Assembly: GCF_963678635.1 (NCBI RefSeq)
Contig: NC_087065.1
Location: 44,673,919 to 44,735,918, forward strand
DNA length: 62,000 bases
DNA from: Symsagittifera roscoffensis
Lineage: Eukaryota > Xenacoelomorpha > Acoela > Convolutidae
Direction of reading: 5' to 3'
Shown here: positions 47,901-59,336 of the stretch, in pieces
Layout: each line of letters opens with the position of its first letter
Numbering within the stretch: the first letter of the stretch is position 1
Translations under genes and position numbers: made by a program
Notes under the pieces: model-generated
Databases searched by the model: none
What the model saw: the letters and a program-made list of their open reading frames with translations, nothing else
Told to the model about the DNA's origin: nothing

Positions 47901-50900
47901 AGCGTGAAAATAATGCTACTTTTCGAACAATGATGAGGTTCTTCGAAACAAGCGTAAGTTAACTGGAGTGAAAATGTATCTGGCGTGTCGGGTAGAAGTT
48001 TGAAAACAAAAATAGAAAATTGAAGAACACCTGGTGATATGAAATCAGTCACCACGACTCAAAACTACATTATTGAGTGTTTTGTCAGCTCATAAAAAGA
48101 CTGTTTCATTCTCAAAAAATAAACAGTTCGGAAACAGAAAAAAGAAACAGAGTTAAATAGTTAAGCGAAAAGCCAAAACGTATCGCGACCAAAGTATACA
48201 CAAATACTTGTTAGTACTAAAAAAAATATTGCCTGAATTTTTGTTGCCTGAAAACCCGGTTGCAAATTATAGGTTTTAGTTTCAGCCCTCATTTTTTCCG
48301 CAGTTTTTGAAACAACTAAACAAAATTAGCAATCATGGTCCACCAACGCCACAAAATTATTTCCTAGAATTTGCGATTAACTTTTGAAAAAAAAATGCAG
48401 AGAATCTTAACGACGCAAATTAATTGAAATATTCTAAAGCTAGAAAATATGACACAAAGGTCAACAGAAATCAAACAAAAAAATTTTTGGGCGCAAAGGT
48501 GAAAAACTCTATATTCTGCTCCAGATTTCCTAACGCGTTGGCAAAAAAATTTGAAAAGCTCGAGTGTTTTTGATGCTAAGAGTTTTCACTTTCGCTTCAA
48601 TTGAAAAAAAAAACGCACAATTTCTCATTGGAACATTACAAAGGGAATCATACTGAGATCTCCCTAAAAGGTTTAGAAAATGCAAAAAAAAGAGTAAACA
48701 CATGAAACAGTCATGGTGGCTTAAACATCGAAAAATCATCATAGCTCACAAATTTTTTTAATCAGTTCATTCAGGGGCGGATTTAGGGGGGGGGGGGGGG
48801 GCGGGGGGCGGACGCCCTCTCCTCTCAGGAATTCGAACCCCTGCCAACCCAAAGGGTCCCCCCTTTGGTACTTTTTAAGAAATCCATTTTTGGCCTACCG
48901 ACCCTAAAATTTTGCTAAAGGCGCCTCTGGCGCCAATATATACTAATTTTGAGGGGGAGCGCGCGCCAAAAAAAACGCGTTTTTTTTTGTCAAATTTTTC
49001 CAAAAAGTGCCCAAAAACGGCTTTTTTGACCTGTTTTTTCAAAAAATTGCCTGAGGCGCAGAAAATTTGGCCAAAACAGGGTCTTTTTACTGCTCTGGGA
49101 GAGCTCTGAAAATCAATCTGATCGACCTAAAAAAAAAAAAGGTCGTCAAATTTTTTGAAAATCCGCCCCCCTCAAGAAAATCCTAGATCCGCCCCTGAGT
49201 TCATTACCAATGAAAATTGAAAAAAAAAGACTGTAAGGTGGTTGAAACCACATTTTTATTAGAGAATTTTCTTGAGCATTAAAGATCAAATAATTTAATA
49301 TGTTCGGTGACCAAAAACTTTTAAGCACAAAACAATTTGTGTTTCAAGCAAAAGTTGCCATGGATGATGTTATATTATAGTTTAAGAGCATTTAATCAGA
49401 GATGGGACAGCAAATAATTAGTCAACGTTATTCCATTAATTTAATAGAAACTTTTAAAAATTACTTATGACGGTACGGCGATTGCTGAAAAATTAGAATC
49501 ATATATCAAAAAAGTTATACTCATTGTCTCTTAAATTTTCCTTTCAAGATAGGTATCGACTTTTGACCAAAAAAGAGATTGATCTTTGCATTCTGTGGCA
49601 AGTGGACAGCAACAAGGACCAGTTTTTGGATCACCTTTATACTGGCTAGTGGACTGCAACAAGGATCATACTTTTTTGTACTATATACCTTGATGGTCTT
49701 CCTATTAATGTCCCATTAAAAATATTTAAAAACCGCATAATTTTCCAAATTATGCCTTTTTTGTTCGCGACATAAAAGAGTAAGACATAATCGATTGCAG
49801 CTGTCTCTAATTTCGCTAAGAAATTGTTTTTAGTTTTTTAATATTTTTAATGCCAAAGAAGCGCTAAGTAAAGTTTCGAAAATTTGTTTTATCAAACCAG
49901 TTTTCAGAACACTGCAACCGTTTTTTCACGACAAGGCGAAAAATGAAGCATACCAAGACAGAGACAGAGTCCCTTCCCATTTTCAGTGGTGCAAAAAATC
50001 GTTTAAACTAGATTAAAATAATATTAAATATGTAGAGTGGCTCCTTTTTTGGATAGAATTTCGTCCTCAAAGTTTCGAATAGATTTTCTTTTCGACACTT
50101 GGACAATTTTTCGCGTATTCAATATTAGTTCAAATTACGAACTCATCCGAGCCTATGTGTTACATTCATTAGTGTTACCTTACCTTGTGGGTGAAAACAT
50201 CTTACTAAGACCAGACCATCAAAAGTGGTGTTCAGTCAAAAAGGCATTTCAAATTGTAAGAAATGACTGGCTAGAAAAAAAAAACACAAAAAATTTCTGG
50301 GATACCATTTTTCCCAGATAAAAAATGATTAAAAGATTATACATAACACTAACCAGTTGCCATAGTGCATCGCGTTCGGCTTCCAGTTTCATTCTGCACA
50401 TATCAAGCTGCTGTTCCAACTCTGTCTGCAGACAATATTTTTGTTCGTCTTCCTCCTCGCTCAACTCCTGGTCTACTTTGGCTGTCTCTTCTAACACTAT
50501 TTGCAGTTCACGCTTCAAATCATCAAGATCAGACAAGAGCGACTAAAAATGAGGAACAATTAACAATTATTTCACATCACCAAGCAGGCCTAAAATCTTT
50601 GGACAAAACATCAAACCTGATTGGCTAAAATATCATAACCATCTAATTTTTTTTTGTAAAATGATAACCAAGTCATAGTTTATAAATTTCTCAAAATAAC
50701 CTCAATAGACCGAAAAGGCGATCATTCAAATTTCACACAAGACAAAATTTCCATTGCGCAATAATGAAGAAACGCACTAAATTGAAATTTTCGTTTCGAA
50801 CATTTCGAAAATTTTCAGTTTCAGTCGAATTTTGAGCTAGTAAAGCGAAAGATTAGGTCCTTAAAAACTCCGGTTAAGTAGAAAAAAAATAGTTTTATTT

Positions 50901-53900
50901 CAGGAAAACTAGTTTTGGAAACTTCATTTAGCGCTTTCATGGCAAAAAAATGTTTTCTCAAATAATCCAAACATTTTTCTGCTTACAATTCGAAAAAACT
51001 ATACAACAATTATTCTGAAAAAGAATTTTATTTTTTTGTTTGTTAATCATTTCTTAAAGGCAACTGTTGGCAATAACGCTCTATGCGTTCGTAAAGTTCT
51101 CTCATCAGAGCACTCACAAAATAACGACGCCAATTTGATTTTAAAACATTATCTTTTTTTTTATATAAATCTGGTCGGAATGCAACACTCTGTGCTACTT
51201 GCGCAGAAACCGGCTATCCTTGTAAGTTTTTGAAAAACTTCACATTATATGGTATGATTTTTATTAATGAAAATTAAGTATCTCGCATTTTGAAAAAAGC
51301 TGCACGCAAAACTTTTGTAATGTAGAAACTTACACATTGTAATTTTTTTCATGACCATTCATTGTTACTTTTTTTCAATCCCGCTAGCAAAACTAACCCT
51401 ACTCTCAACAAGAAAGTAAAAGCGATACTGACTAACGGAATCAAAGATACAAACGCGAAGTGGTGATTCGCATACACAAGAAAAAAAATGACCGATAACG
51501 CTATTGGGCCAATTATGACGTATTAGCAGTACCATTCAATTGAAAAAAAAAAGAGAAATTTACCAACTTATAGAGTGGACGCATTTTAACTATTATACTA
51601 AAAAAATCGTTGAAAACATCCGACCCTTCATAGTTTTGAACCCTTTTATTTTGTTGCCTCCTTCTCTACCTCTACGCTACAGATCCATGATACCTTAAAG
51701 CCAAAGCGCTATTTGTAATATAAAAGTCTGTGTTAATATCCTTAGCCCTGGCTGCACCAACTAGCTGGTTATTGATCAAAACGAAAACTTTCAAAATGAA
51801 CACATTTTGTTGCAATAATAATTGCGTCGCATCTTTCATTTGTCATTGTAAAAAAACTTTAAGAAACGCCGCTTTAAGTTAATTAATTTGTTGAAAATTC
51901 ATCAAACGGCGTCCATATTTGTCTGAAAACCAAAAGCATTCACTACACCGAGTTTTTTTCGAGTTTTGCATATTTGAAATCCCAAGAACTCTTCTTGCGT
52001 CAGTCAAAGTTGGCTGAAACAACCGACCCGAATCCGAAGTTCTTTTCCACTCTTCGAGCGGTCCGAACAAATGTCAAAAAAAACTTTAGCTGCACTTATC
52101 TGAAGAGTTTTGCATAATTTGAGAATTCAAATTAATGTGTTTTGTGCTTTATTTTCTTTCGAAACTGCAACAAGTGTAACCGGTTCCCATGCAAGTAACG
52201 GAGAAATTGCATGGGAAACTTGCACAGTTTTTGTCTAGATAAATTAAAAACAAAGAAGCGAAGCGGAGCTTTGCACCGCTTGCAATACAACACAAACATA
52301 AAAAACTTGAAAAAAAATGAAAACTGGAACCTTCCAAAAAACAAAAAATTTTCTTACAAAACTTTGAAAGCCACGGCTTGTGCAGGAAAAATTGTCACAA
52401 CCGTTTTTTTTGGATGAGTCCTCATGCCGATTTGATACGCTCGTTTTCAGGCTAGATTTGATAGTTTTTAAAAAAATTCAAAAAAATAATCCAAAAAGGT
52501 TAAAATGCAAAACCTTTACTTTCCAAAATCCATTGCAACTTTTTGCAACTTGTTTTTAGAAAAAAATGGCGTGGCCGCTTATGCAGGTAAGCTTTCAAAA
52601 ACCTGTTTTTTTTTAAATCCTTGATATCAGGTTTGGCAGGTTATTTATCAAGAAAAGTCAAATTTTGCAAAAATGGTCAAAGAATCAAAACACAGCAGAG
52701 TAGGCGGTCTTTCCATTCAAATGCTTTTAAAAAAAATTGGCTAGTTAATTTTTGAGAAAAAAAAACTTTGCAAAAAAAGAAAAAAATCCAAGTCGTCTCA
52801 AAAAAAATAAACTAAAAACCCAATATCGTAAATTTTTATAATGGCTGTTTTTATCATACAAGAAATTTAAGTAAGCATGTCAAACAAAATATTTGAATTT
52901 TAAATTAGCAATGAAACAAAACTTACGAAGCGGAAACAAAGCTGACAACCTTTGAGCAGACAACAACCGAGCCGAAAAATTCCCATGATACTTGCTCACA
53001 GCTCAAGAACAATCCGTGATGTGGCACCTAATCCGACAAGACTTGAGAGGACAAACGAAATTTCGACAATTTTAGCAGAAAAAAATTCAATTTCAAACCT
53101 AATAAAAAAAGAACGGCCTGCCGGAAAACGAACCCGAGATCTTAGGATACAAAGGCGACCGTGTTATCTCCAGGCCACTAGGGAGAAAACTAGAAATTGA
53201 CATAGTTCAAAAATAAAACAAGTTCAATTCCTTGAACAAAAAGTTGTTTACGGGAAAAATCTAGTTCACGATTACAAGACACTTGCTCTCGCAAGTGAAT
53301 AGAAAGTATCTTTTTAAAGATTTTTGTTTAAAATTTGTGTGATAGTTTTGAGCGTGTCGTACAAAAACTAGGCTAAAACAATAGTATTGATCTCTATTCA
53401 GTATTGATTTCTTTTCAAAAAATAGAATTATAGGAAAGACTGAATCAGCCCTGACTGAATAATTCGCATCTCCTAGATGTTTCATAGAGCTTGAAATAAG
53501 TATATACAAGGCGCACGAATAAAGCGAATACAACAAAAATTAAGTTGCTGATATAAGACAAGCCAACTTGAGAGTAAAACTTGCGCATTTAATTGTGCAA
53601 GTTAGGGTGAAAAAAGTGAGCTCTTATAATAATGCTACCGACCGATCAAGCAGAAATATTGATATTTCATAGAAAGAAATTACTTTTACTTCAGATTCTA
53701 ATGTTAAAAGATAATTCTTTGATTATCCGGAAATGTTCAACATATTTGCCACTTTCATTCTTTTCATTAAAAAAAATCCTCAAAACAAATCTAAGCATAA
53801 ATCAGCTGAAACGCTTTGTTTTTGATGGCAACGGGTCCAAACCCCTGAAGACGATTGAAACGTCCAAAAACTCTAGGAAATCTACTTGCCCTTATTTCGA

Positions 53901-56900
53901 TCTCAACCGAGTCCTGCTTAATTTCCAAATCTAGTATCTTTTTCCTCCTTTCTTCTTCGTACTTCGTTATTTGTTCCGACACACTCTAAAACAAAAAAAG
54001 AACCAATCAACTGAAGTCATTGTATTAGTAGAGAAAAAGTATTCACCCGTTTTCTTTCTACGCGTACATTCGACTTCGTCAATTAATGCATAGATTAACT
54101 TCGAGGCTTCAGATAATTTCCATAGGACAACTTGACTTTTAAGAAATCCCCAAAGATCTTGGAGTTGCTTCAAAAGTTAGAATTTGGACGCAGCCAATTG
54201 CTGGCAGCGACAACAATTAAAATAAGAAAAAGCAATACATCTTTTCTGATGTCTAAAAGTCATTTTTTGAATAAAATGTTTGGGTCCAATTCTAACCAGC
54301 TCTCGGCTGTCAATAATCTCGGGAGTTTTGCACTGTTTGTTCTTTTTGCCTTTCTTCCCACTTGACTTTCCAGTCCTGTGTTTCTTGGCCTGAGAGCGCA
54401 CAGCATGCGAAGTGAGTTTCTTCAGGTTTTCCAGCTCAGTATTGCGGGATGCCTGAAATATGTTTACTGGTATTTTGGTCTCATTTTAATTCAATGCCGT
54501 GAAAAGAGGAGGGTCAAAAACAGCTGTCGTTTCGATACTATTCAAAACAAAATCTCTTTCAGACCGTAACATTTGAAGACTCATTTTTAACCCATATCAA
54601 ATTCTATATATATTTTTTCAGTATTATCATAAAAATTCGAATTTATGATTACAATGACCGAATTTGTTTGCAAGAAGTTCGTTGTCCCTTTAGCGTTTAC
54701 TGAGAAAATATTATTAACTAACTTTTTCTTCTTCCAATTATAACCAAATTACAATTGAATGAACTGATTGACATAAAAGAAATTATCAAAATAAGTTATG
54801 CTAAGATGTCTTTGGTAACTGCTAAACAATCCTGACCTTTTCTAGGTTTCTGACTCTGGATGCTGTTTCGGATTCCTTTGCAGCTTCCAAGTCTGAACCC
54901 ATTTCATCGCTTGATGACAAGTCAAAAATCTCTCGCGTATAAGACTTGTTCTTCGAGTCACTATTGTCTTTCAGATTATCACTGACATGTTTCACCTGCT
55001 TTTGCTTACTTTTGTCTGAAACGTTTGAGAAAATTTACAAAAAACTGCAAAAGTGTTCAAAAAAAATCAAATAGATTTATTAGAAATCACGCTAGCTTTA
55101 TAAATATTAAAATTTCAAAGTCTTTGAATTTCAACAAAAATTAAACCTTTTGAAAAATTGTCAGCTCTATGCTTTGACTTCTTCAATCCTGGTCGTGCAT
55201 GAGTCGGACTAGCTGTTCTTGAGCCTTTCGGTGACTGGTTATTCATTGTAATCCGATTGGCGTTTGCGGCTGCAATCGCTTCTCGTGCTTCTTGAACTAC
55301 TTTCTCTTTTTGATCTTTCTGCCATTGCTGAACATACTCCATTATATACTTCGCATCTTCGCCCAGGCGCTCCAGATCGCGAACCGCGCGCATTGAGTCT
55401 ATAAACATATCTCCATATATAGATTGTTGTTGAGAACTCGACTCTTCGGCTATTGCGTCATTTTGTTCGAGGAGGTCTCTTCGCTGACGAATCAACATGG
55501 AAGGTTCTCGACGAGTTCGTTTTAGGTATCCAAAACTGTTGTAAACTGGTTCGCGATTCCTCGATTTTTGATTAAGTCGCGACTTCGCTCCTTCAGGCTG
55601 TGACTCCAGCTGGTCTTTTGTCTTTTCGGACACTTCGTCGATGTCTTTTTCTTCCTTTTCTTCTGGTGGCTGCCCTGAAAACGAAATTGCAGCGTGAAGA
55701 AAAAGCTTTTTCGTAATTCAATTTTTCTTTTTGTTTCATTTAGGAAAATGTTAATTTCTGTAATATGTATATTAGGAATAATTCACGGAAGAAAACATAT
55801 AGGAAAGGTATCAGTTTGACTTTCACAAAATCGAAATGCTATCAATTAAGGTAACTTCAAATACAGACGCGAAGCTGAGCTCCGCATCGCTTGCGATACA
55901 ACACAAAAATAAACGCAGAGGCGAAACGGAGCAAAAAAATAGAATTGGAGGCGAATCGGAGTTTTGCAATACTTGTGATACAACAAAAACAATGCGTTAC
56001 TAGAAAGTGAATAGAAAAAAGAAGTAAGTCGAAATTTTTTGTTTTGAAAAACTTAGCTGAAAAAATAACTTGCAAAATGTCGATTACCGATCGACAACCG
56101 AGAAAAAAAATTCTGGATAACCACCTGGTGAGCCGAAAGCAAGCTGTCTGATGATAAAATTTTGAGCTACAAAGCTTACAGATTTATTACGTAATGTGTT
56201 GTACTGATGCAGGATGAAAGGCGTAAATTTCAATCAATTGGTCTTAACCCATACCCTTAGTGGTTTCTATTGCAACAAAATAGGATACGCTAATGAGGAG
56301 TAGAACTACTCTGCGCCTTTTAATTGAACTCAAAACACATCTGGTATGGTAGTTTTCACGAAGTGGAACAGTTTCTAAAAAAAACGTTTAAAAACTCGGA
56401 AAATTGACGTTACCCAATTCATACCTGCTTTTCTTCGGCAAAAAAACAGGGTGTAATCTTTTATGCAGGGAACATATCTAGACTATGTTTTTCTCATTTG
56501 GACCATTACACACAGAATTGGCGGGAAGAGTTTGAGGAAAAAAACGTCCAAAAAAGCGAAAACTCAAAATATTGACTTTTTCAGTAAGTAAAGTTTTTCC
56601 GCGAACAATAAAGCGTAGATACTTCTAAGGTAAATATGTACAGTAAAAATGAAAGAGAGCCTGAATAATTGTCAAGAAAAAATAAGCTTTTAGCAAAATT
56701 GTCAAAATTTCACAGCGTCTCAAAAAAAAATAAAAAATGAACACACAAATACTTCATATTACTTGTTTTGTCGAACAGCAATATTTGAAACCGTTAAACC
56801 GAAGGAAAAAAACTTGAAAAACAAAATTATTCAAAATCAAACTTTATAAAATTAGAAAACTACTGAACTTTCAATGATAATTAAAAAATTTAAAATCTGA

Positions 56901-58652
56901 CAAAATCTATTCTTTACAAAGCAGGCCGATAAAAACTATTACCAGATAATACAAATGCCGTTTGAAAAAAAAACGGAAAATGAAACGACAGAAAGTAGGC
57001 CGACAACAATTTAACCAAAAAAAATAATTTAACATTTATTTGAAAAAACATTACTGTCCAAAACTTACTCAACTCACTTACTACCTAGATAAGATCGTTT
57101 TATTCGAATATTCAAGAAACAGAGCATGTCTTGAAATAAACTTTTCCTGCAACACTTATCATCCTGTGATCAAAGTTAGTTATTAACATGAAGAAACTCT
57201 AGTACCCTATTGCAATACCCGTAGTTATCTCAAGAGCAAAAACATAAGAAATCGATTAAAAAAAACGAAAAATGTTGAAAAACTAGGTCTACCAAAATTT
57301 GAAATTTCGTTCGTCTCGATCGAAAGAAGTTCATTCTGGGTAAACATGCCAGACATTTGAATAATAAATTAGCAACAGAAGAAAAAAAAACTTGTCGACA
57401 ATCAGAGGAAACAAAGCCGACAATCTACGAGCAGACACAAGTTGACCCAAAACAAGATTTTTTTAAAATAAAACTTTAAACTTGAAGTCCCCCAGAAAAC
57501 TAAATTGAACAACATTTGCACTTGCAATTACAATAAAAGTAGCTTACAGCACAAACAAAGTCCGTGATGTTAGCAACTAAGCCGACAAATTTTGAGCAGA
57601 CAAGCGAAAGTCCGACCATTCAATTTTCACAGAAAAAAAAATCAATTCCTGAAAAAAACAAGGTCCAGCTGGGACTCGAACACCTGACCTTAGGGTGCAA
57701 GCGCCACGGCTTTACCTCTAAACCAAAAAGGAACGAAATTGGGGATTGTTAAGCTTTAATAATTAAGCAAGTAAGAAAAGCAAGTAAGTTTTACAAGAAA
57801 AGTTGTTTCCTGGGAAAAAAAGTCTAGTTCCCGATTACAATAAACCTGTTCTCGCAAGTGTAATTAACATTTATCAAAGAATTTTTGATTTTAGTAGTTT
57901 TTGCGTCGTTTATTTGCGAATGATTACAATGACTACGAGAACAAAAAGGTCGGGTTATCCGCACAATTGTTTTTTCATATAGAACAACTTTACTTTTTGT
58001 GCTGAAAGTTGACAGACACAGACGCAAAATAAATCTTATCCAACGGTAATATTCAAAGCAGCGGCAGTTGAGTACAAAATCTTTAAAACACCGACTTCGT
58101 AAAATAAACAGATGTAAGTTTTAAATTCAACCAAGCTGACCTTCGTTTTCCTCTTCGGTAAATCGGACTCCTTTCGTAGATCCCATTCGTGAGTCGTATT
58201 TGGACGAAGCACGAGACCCGAGCGACGACAGCATGGAAGTATCCGGCATTGGCACTGAGGCTGGAACGAAATACTGTTTACACCAAAACAGGTCTGAAAA
58301 CTAAACGCCCCTTCACTTTCTGTATGTATTTTTTAAAAAGTCGCTGAAAAATTTGGAAGAATGTGAGAAGGTTTTACGCGTGAGTATGATTTGCTGGGGA
58401 TTTTAATGGGAAAAAGTCTTATTTTTCATCCGGCAAAAAAAAACACTGAAAATATTCAGTGCGACAACATTTTCTAAGCTATCAGTCATTACCATTGTAT
58501 CTTTCTTCGTCAAATCGCACCCCTCGTTGCTTTGAGCTCTTGGTCGACCTGAGATCTTCAAATAGAAGCTTGTCAATCTTCTTGCCTGACTTCACAGAAT
58601 ACCTCACCACTTCTTTCTCGCCCAAATTCAGTCTCCTCATGAACTTCGTACC
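41943..58652 (-). CDS. Unrecognised acidic coiled-coil protein gene, 3' part, multi-exon
   Basis: Well-supported minus-strand exons in order: 58652-58493, 58260-58141, 55674-55147, 55015-54837, 54452-54297, 50542-50354, 45606-45391, 45092-44980, 42549-42465 and a terminal exon 42203-41943 ending in a stop. Phases chain exactly across 58652-54297 (1,1,1,0,0) and across 50542-41943 (0,0,2,0). The stretch between (54.3-50.5 kb) probably holds one or two more exons (53985-53886, and less surely 54167-54047), but phases there do not close. The 5' end is not found. The product is charged, Glu/Lys/Arg/Gln-rich and mostly helical, with heptad-like runs (LSDLDDLKRELQIVLEE, LEQQLDMCRMKLEAERDALW, REIARLNNWYEEELQKLREQ). 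Exons 1 and 2 each end in a GVRF-x-EE motif. The last 87 residues are not coiled coil. It is probably a cytoskeletal or centrosomal scaffold; no family is assigned. Confidence 0.72.
43284..43580 (+). mobile_element. hAT-type MITE, truncated, in coiled-coil gene intron
   Basis: Starts CAGGGGCGGATCTAGG with TTTTCTCGAGGGGG, keeps CCCTTTGGGTCGGCAGGGGG and GAATCCCTGAGAG, and ends in a run of about 16 G. The right terminus is missing after the G run. Confidence 0.8.
43930..43995 (-). mobile_element. tRNA-like SINE head
   Basis: On the minus strand TGGCCGAGAGGGCAGG resembles a tRNA A box, and GGTTCGAAGCC is a near-perfect B box, about 40 bp apart. GAGA-7 nt-TCTC between them can form an anticodon-like arm. 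The T arm and acceptor stem do not pair properly, so this is a tRNA-derived SINE head and not a tRNA gene. Confidence 0.6.
46095..46482 (+). pseudogene. Mariner/Tc1-like transposase 3' relic with terminal repeat
   Basis: The plus frame reads SPATSPDLTPRDFFFG, which resembles the conserved (S)PDLxPxDFFLW segment before the last catalytic acid in this superfamily. After a frameshift it continues RIEEAFDGLKHERAMIKIVM to a stop near 46316. Downstream, CTTTTTTGGGACACACTGTA at 46461-46480 looks like a mariner-type terminal repeat ending at a TA target. The 5' part and first terminus are absent. It lies in an intron of the coiled-coil gene. Confidence 0.6.
46652..47130 (+). repeat. Dispersed repeat family Q, long copy
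   Basis: Starts AACAAGACTGCTCGTATATC and AGGGCAAAGCCCTGAATG, then runs collinear with 31710-32330 to GATCGGCGAAGAGTGACTGA. It lacks the 287 bp insertion present in that copy, which allows the insertion to be defined. Confidence 0.7.
47735..47805 (-). mobile_element. tRNA-like SINE head, diverged
   Basis: Minus strand carries a B-box-like GGCTTTCGATCCAAG and sequence resembling the other heads. The flank at 47645-47700 has the GCCGACAAA words shared with the copies at 52950 and 57540. Confidence 0.45.
48772..49197 (-). mobile_element. Intact 426 bp hAT-type MITE with 8 bp target duplication
   Basis: Ends are inverted repeats: CAGGGGCGGATTTAGG at the left, and CCTAGATCCGCCCCTG at the right. 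It is flanked by a perfect 8 bp duplication AGTTCATT at 48764-48771 and 49198-49205. An 8 bp duplication and CAGGGGCGG termini are typical of hAT-superfamily elements. It has no coding capacity. The interior carries the family landmarks in reverse orientation relative to the array copies and includes a 17 G run near the left end. It lies in a coiled-coil gene intron and is the reference copy for the family here. Confidence 0.93.
50890..51232 (+). repeat. Dispersed repeat family D copy
   Basis: GTTTTGGAAACTTCATTTAG followed by CGCTTTCATGGCA matches array positions 3611-3645, and the shared end CTCTGTGCTACTTGCGCAG is at about 51190-51208. It lies in a coiled-coil gene intron. Confidence 0.6.
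52140..52300. repeat. GCGAAGCGGAGC-containing repeat, copy 1
   Basis: AAGAAGCGAAGCGGAGCTTT then GCACCGCTTGCAATACAACA resembles 55855-55985. A short inverted repeat, CCCATGCAAGT and its near complement ACTTGCATGGG-like sequence, lies at 52185-52225. Confidence 0.55.
52950..53350 (-). mobile_element. tRNA-like SINE family S copy
   Basis: A tRNA-like segment at about 53118-53175 (minus strand: TGGCCTGGAGATAACACGG, then a B-box-like GGGTTCGTTTTCC) is embedded in sequence collinear with 57540-57900 on both sides: AATCCGTGATGT, CCGACAA and CGACAATTTTAGCAGAAAAA on one side, AAAAGTTGTTTACGGGAAAA and CTCGCAAGTG on the other. A large element with an internal pol III-type head is the simplest reading. 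Confidence 0.6.
53886..53985 (-). CDS. Probable internal exon of the coiled-coil gene
   Basis: Acceptor TTTTGTTTTAG then a frame reading SVSEQITKYEEERRKKILDL and continuing acidic and helical, which fits the surrounding gene. It starts in phase 0, compatible with a direct join from 54297. Its donor is unclear: GTAGAT after 53886 leaves phase 1, while alternatives in phase 0 (GTTGAG or GTTTTT) are weak. The next good exon (50542) needs phase 0. Confidence 0.5.
54047..54167 (-). CDS. Doubtful exon of the coiled-coil gene
   Basis: Open frame QLQDLWGFLKSQVV onward, with a weak TTTTGAAG acceptor and a GTGAAT donor. It would enter in phase 0 from 54297 but exits in phase 1, which puts the next exon into a frame with a stop. 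It may be an alternative exon or chance. Confidence 0.25.
55855..55985. repeat. GCGAAGCTGAGC-containing repeat, copy 2
   Basis: Related to 52240-52290, with the block repeated internally: GACGCGAAGCTGAGCTCCGC, then GAGGCGAAACGGAGC, then GAGGCGAATCGGAG, each followed by TTGNGATACAACA-like words. Confidence 0.55.
56100..57540. other. Coiled-coil gene intron, unassigned
   Basis: Long AT-rich intron with many A-runs. Apart from family S flank words near 57400-57440 (GCCGACAATC, GAGCAGACACAAGTTGA) I recognise nothing. Confidence 0.4.
57540..57900 (-). mobile_element. tRNA-like SINE family S copy
   Basis: Best-preserved head of the family: on the minus strand TTTAGAGGTAAAGCCGTGGC, then CCTAAGGTCAGGTGTTCGAG and TCCC. 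These are A- and B-box-like elements at normal tRNA spacing. Flanks match the copy at 52950-53350. No folded tRNA with a complete acceptor stem is seen. Confidence 0.65.
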
Positions 58653-58672
58653 CTGAATACAGTTAGCTAATC

Positions 58673-58870
58673 CAGAGGCAGATCTAAGGTTTTGCGAAGA
58701 AGGAGCGAATCTTTGTTCAATGCAAGCAAAAATGATTTTCCTAGCAGCCATATAGCACTACTACATCATTTTTGGTTTATTGGAAGAAATTATTAGAAAA
58801 AAAATAGGTTTTTTGGCGCACGCTCCCTCCCAGTTATTTTGATGCTGAAGGTGGTCGGCCAAATTAAACC
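58673..58870 (+). mobile_element. Eroded hAT-type MITE relic
   Basis: CCAGAGGCAGATCTAAGGTT is a mutated left terminus. GGCGCACGCTCCCTCCCA and GGTCGGCCAAA follow in family order. It lies 20 bp upstream of the first recognised exon of the coiled-coil gene, inside the preceding intron or 5' flank. Confidence 0.6.
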
Positions 58871-59018
58871 GGCAACCCTTAAAATATGGTAAGACTGTTT
58901 CTAATGATTGTTAGAGCAGCGCCACTTTTACAATGAGGCTCATCCATCCCCGGTGAAATTTCAGGTTGAGACAATTATAGAACCATTTCGAATTCAAGAC
59001 AAATGTCTTTGAGGGTAG

Positions 59019-59222
59019 GGCGACAATTCGTAACAGGCGACAATTCGTAACAAGCGACAATTCGTAATAAGGCATTGGCAAGTAGAATTCGTTTGCTCCG
59101 CTTCGCTCCGCTGCGCTTACATCCGCACGAGAGGAATATTTCGCGTGAATCAGTGTTCCCGCTTGATCTACTGTTACGAATTGTCGCCTGTTACGAATTG
59201 TTGCCTGTTACGAATTGTCGCC
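59019..59222. mobile_element. Foldback element with triplicated arms
   Basis: The left arm is three direct copies of a 17 bp word GGCGACAATTCGTAACA (59019-59068, the last two slightly altered). The right arm is three copies of its reverse complement (59172-59222). About 100 bp lie between, including CTCCGCTTCGCTCCGCTGCG. The symmetric triple arms suggest a foldback-type element or a cruciform-forming site. Confidence 0.8.
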
Positions 59223-59336
59223 TCACGGTCTTTGAGACAATCAACTTCATAGCGTCTCATTGCAAAACTAAATTCTCTACGAACTAGTGCTACTTTGAGA
59301 TCTGAAAACCTTTTTCAAACTTAAGGGCAGAAAACT

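Noticed and set aside
55857-56075. 72-codon minus-strand frame
   Set aside because: Falls in a dispersed repeat and has no splice context; it resembles a frame at 52132-52344 only through that repeat.
43930-57735. Possible tRNA genes on the minus strand
   Set aside because: A and B boxes are visible, but acceptor and T stems do not pair, and the sequences recur as degenerate dispersed copies.
59019-59068. Short direct repeats as a CRISPR-like array
   Set aside because: The window is animal DNA, the repeats abut without spacers, and an inverted set follows. A foldback element explains it.
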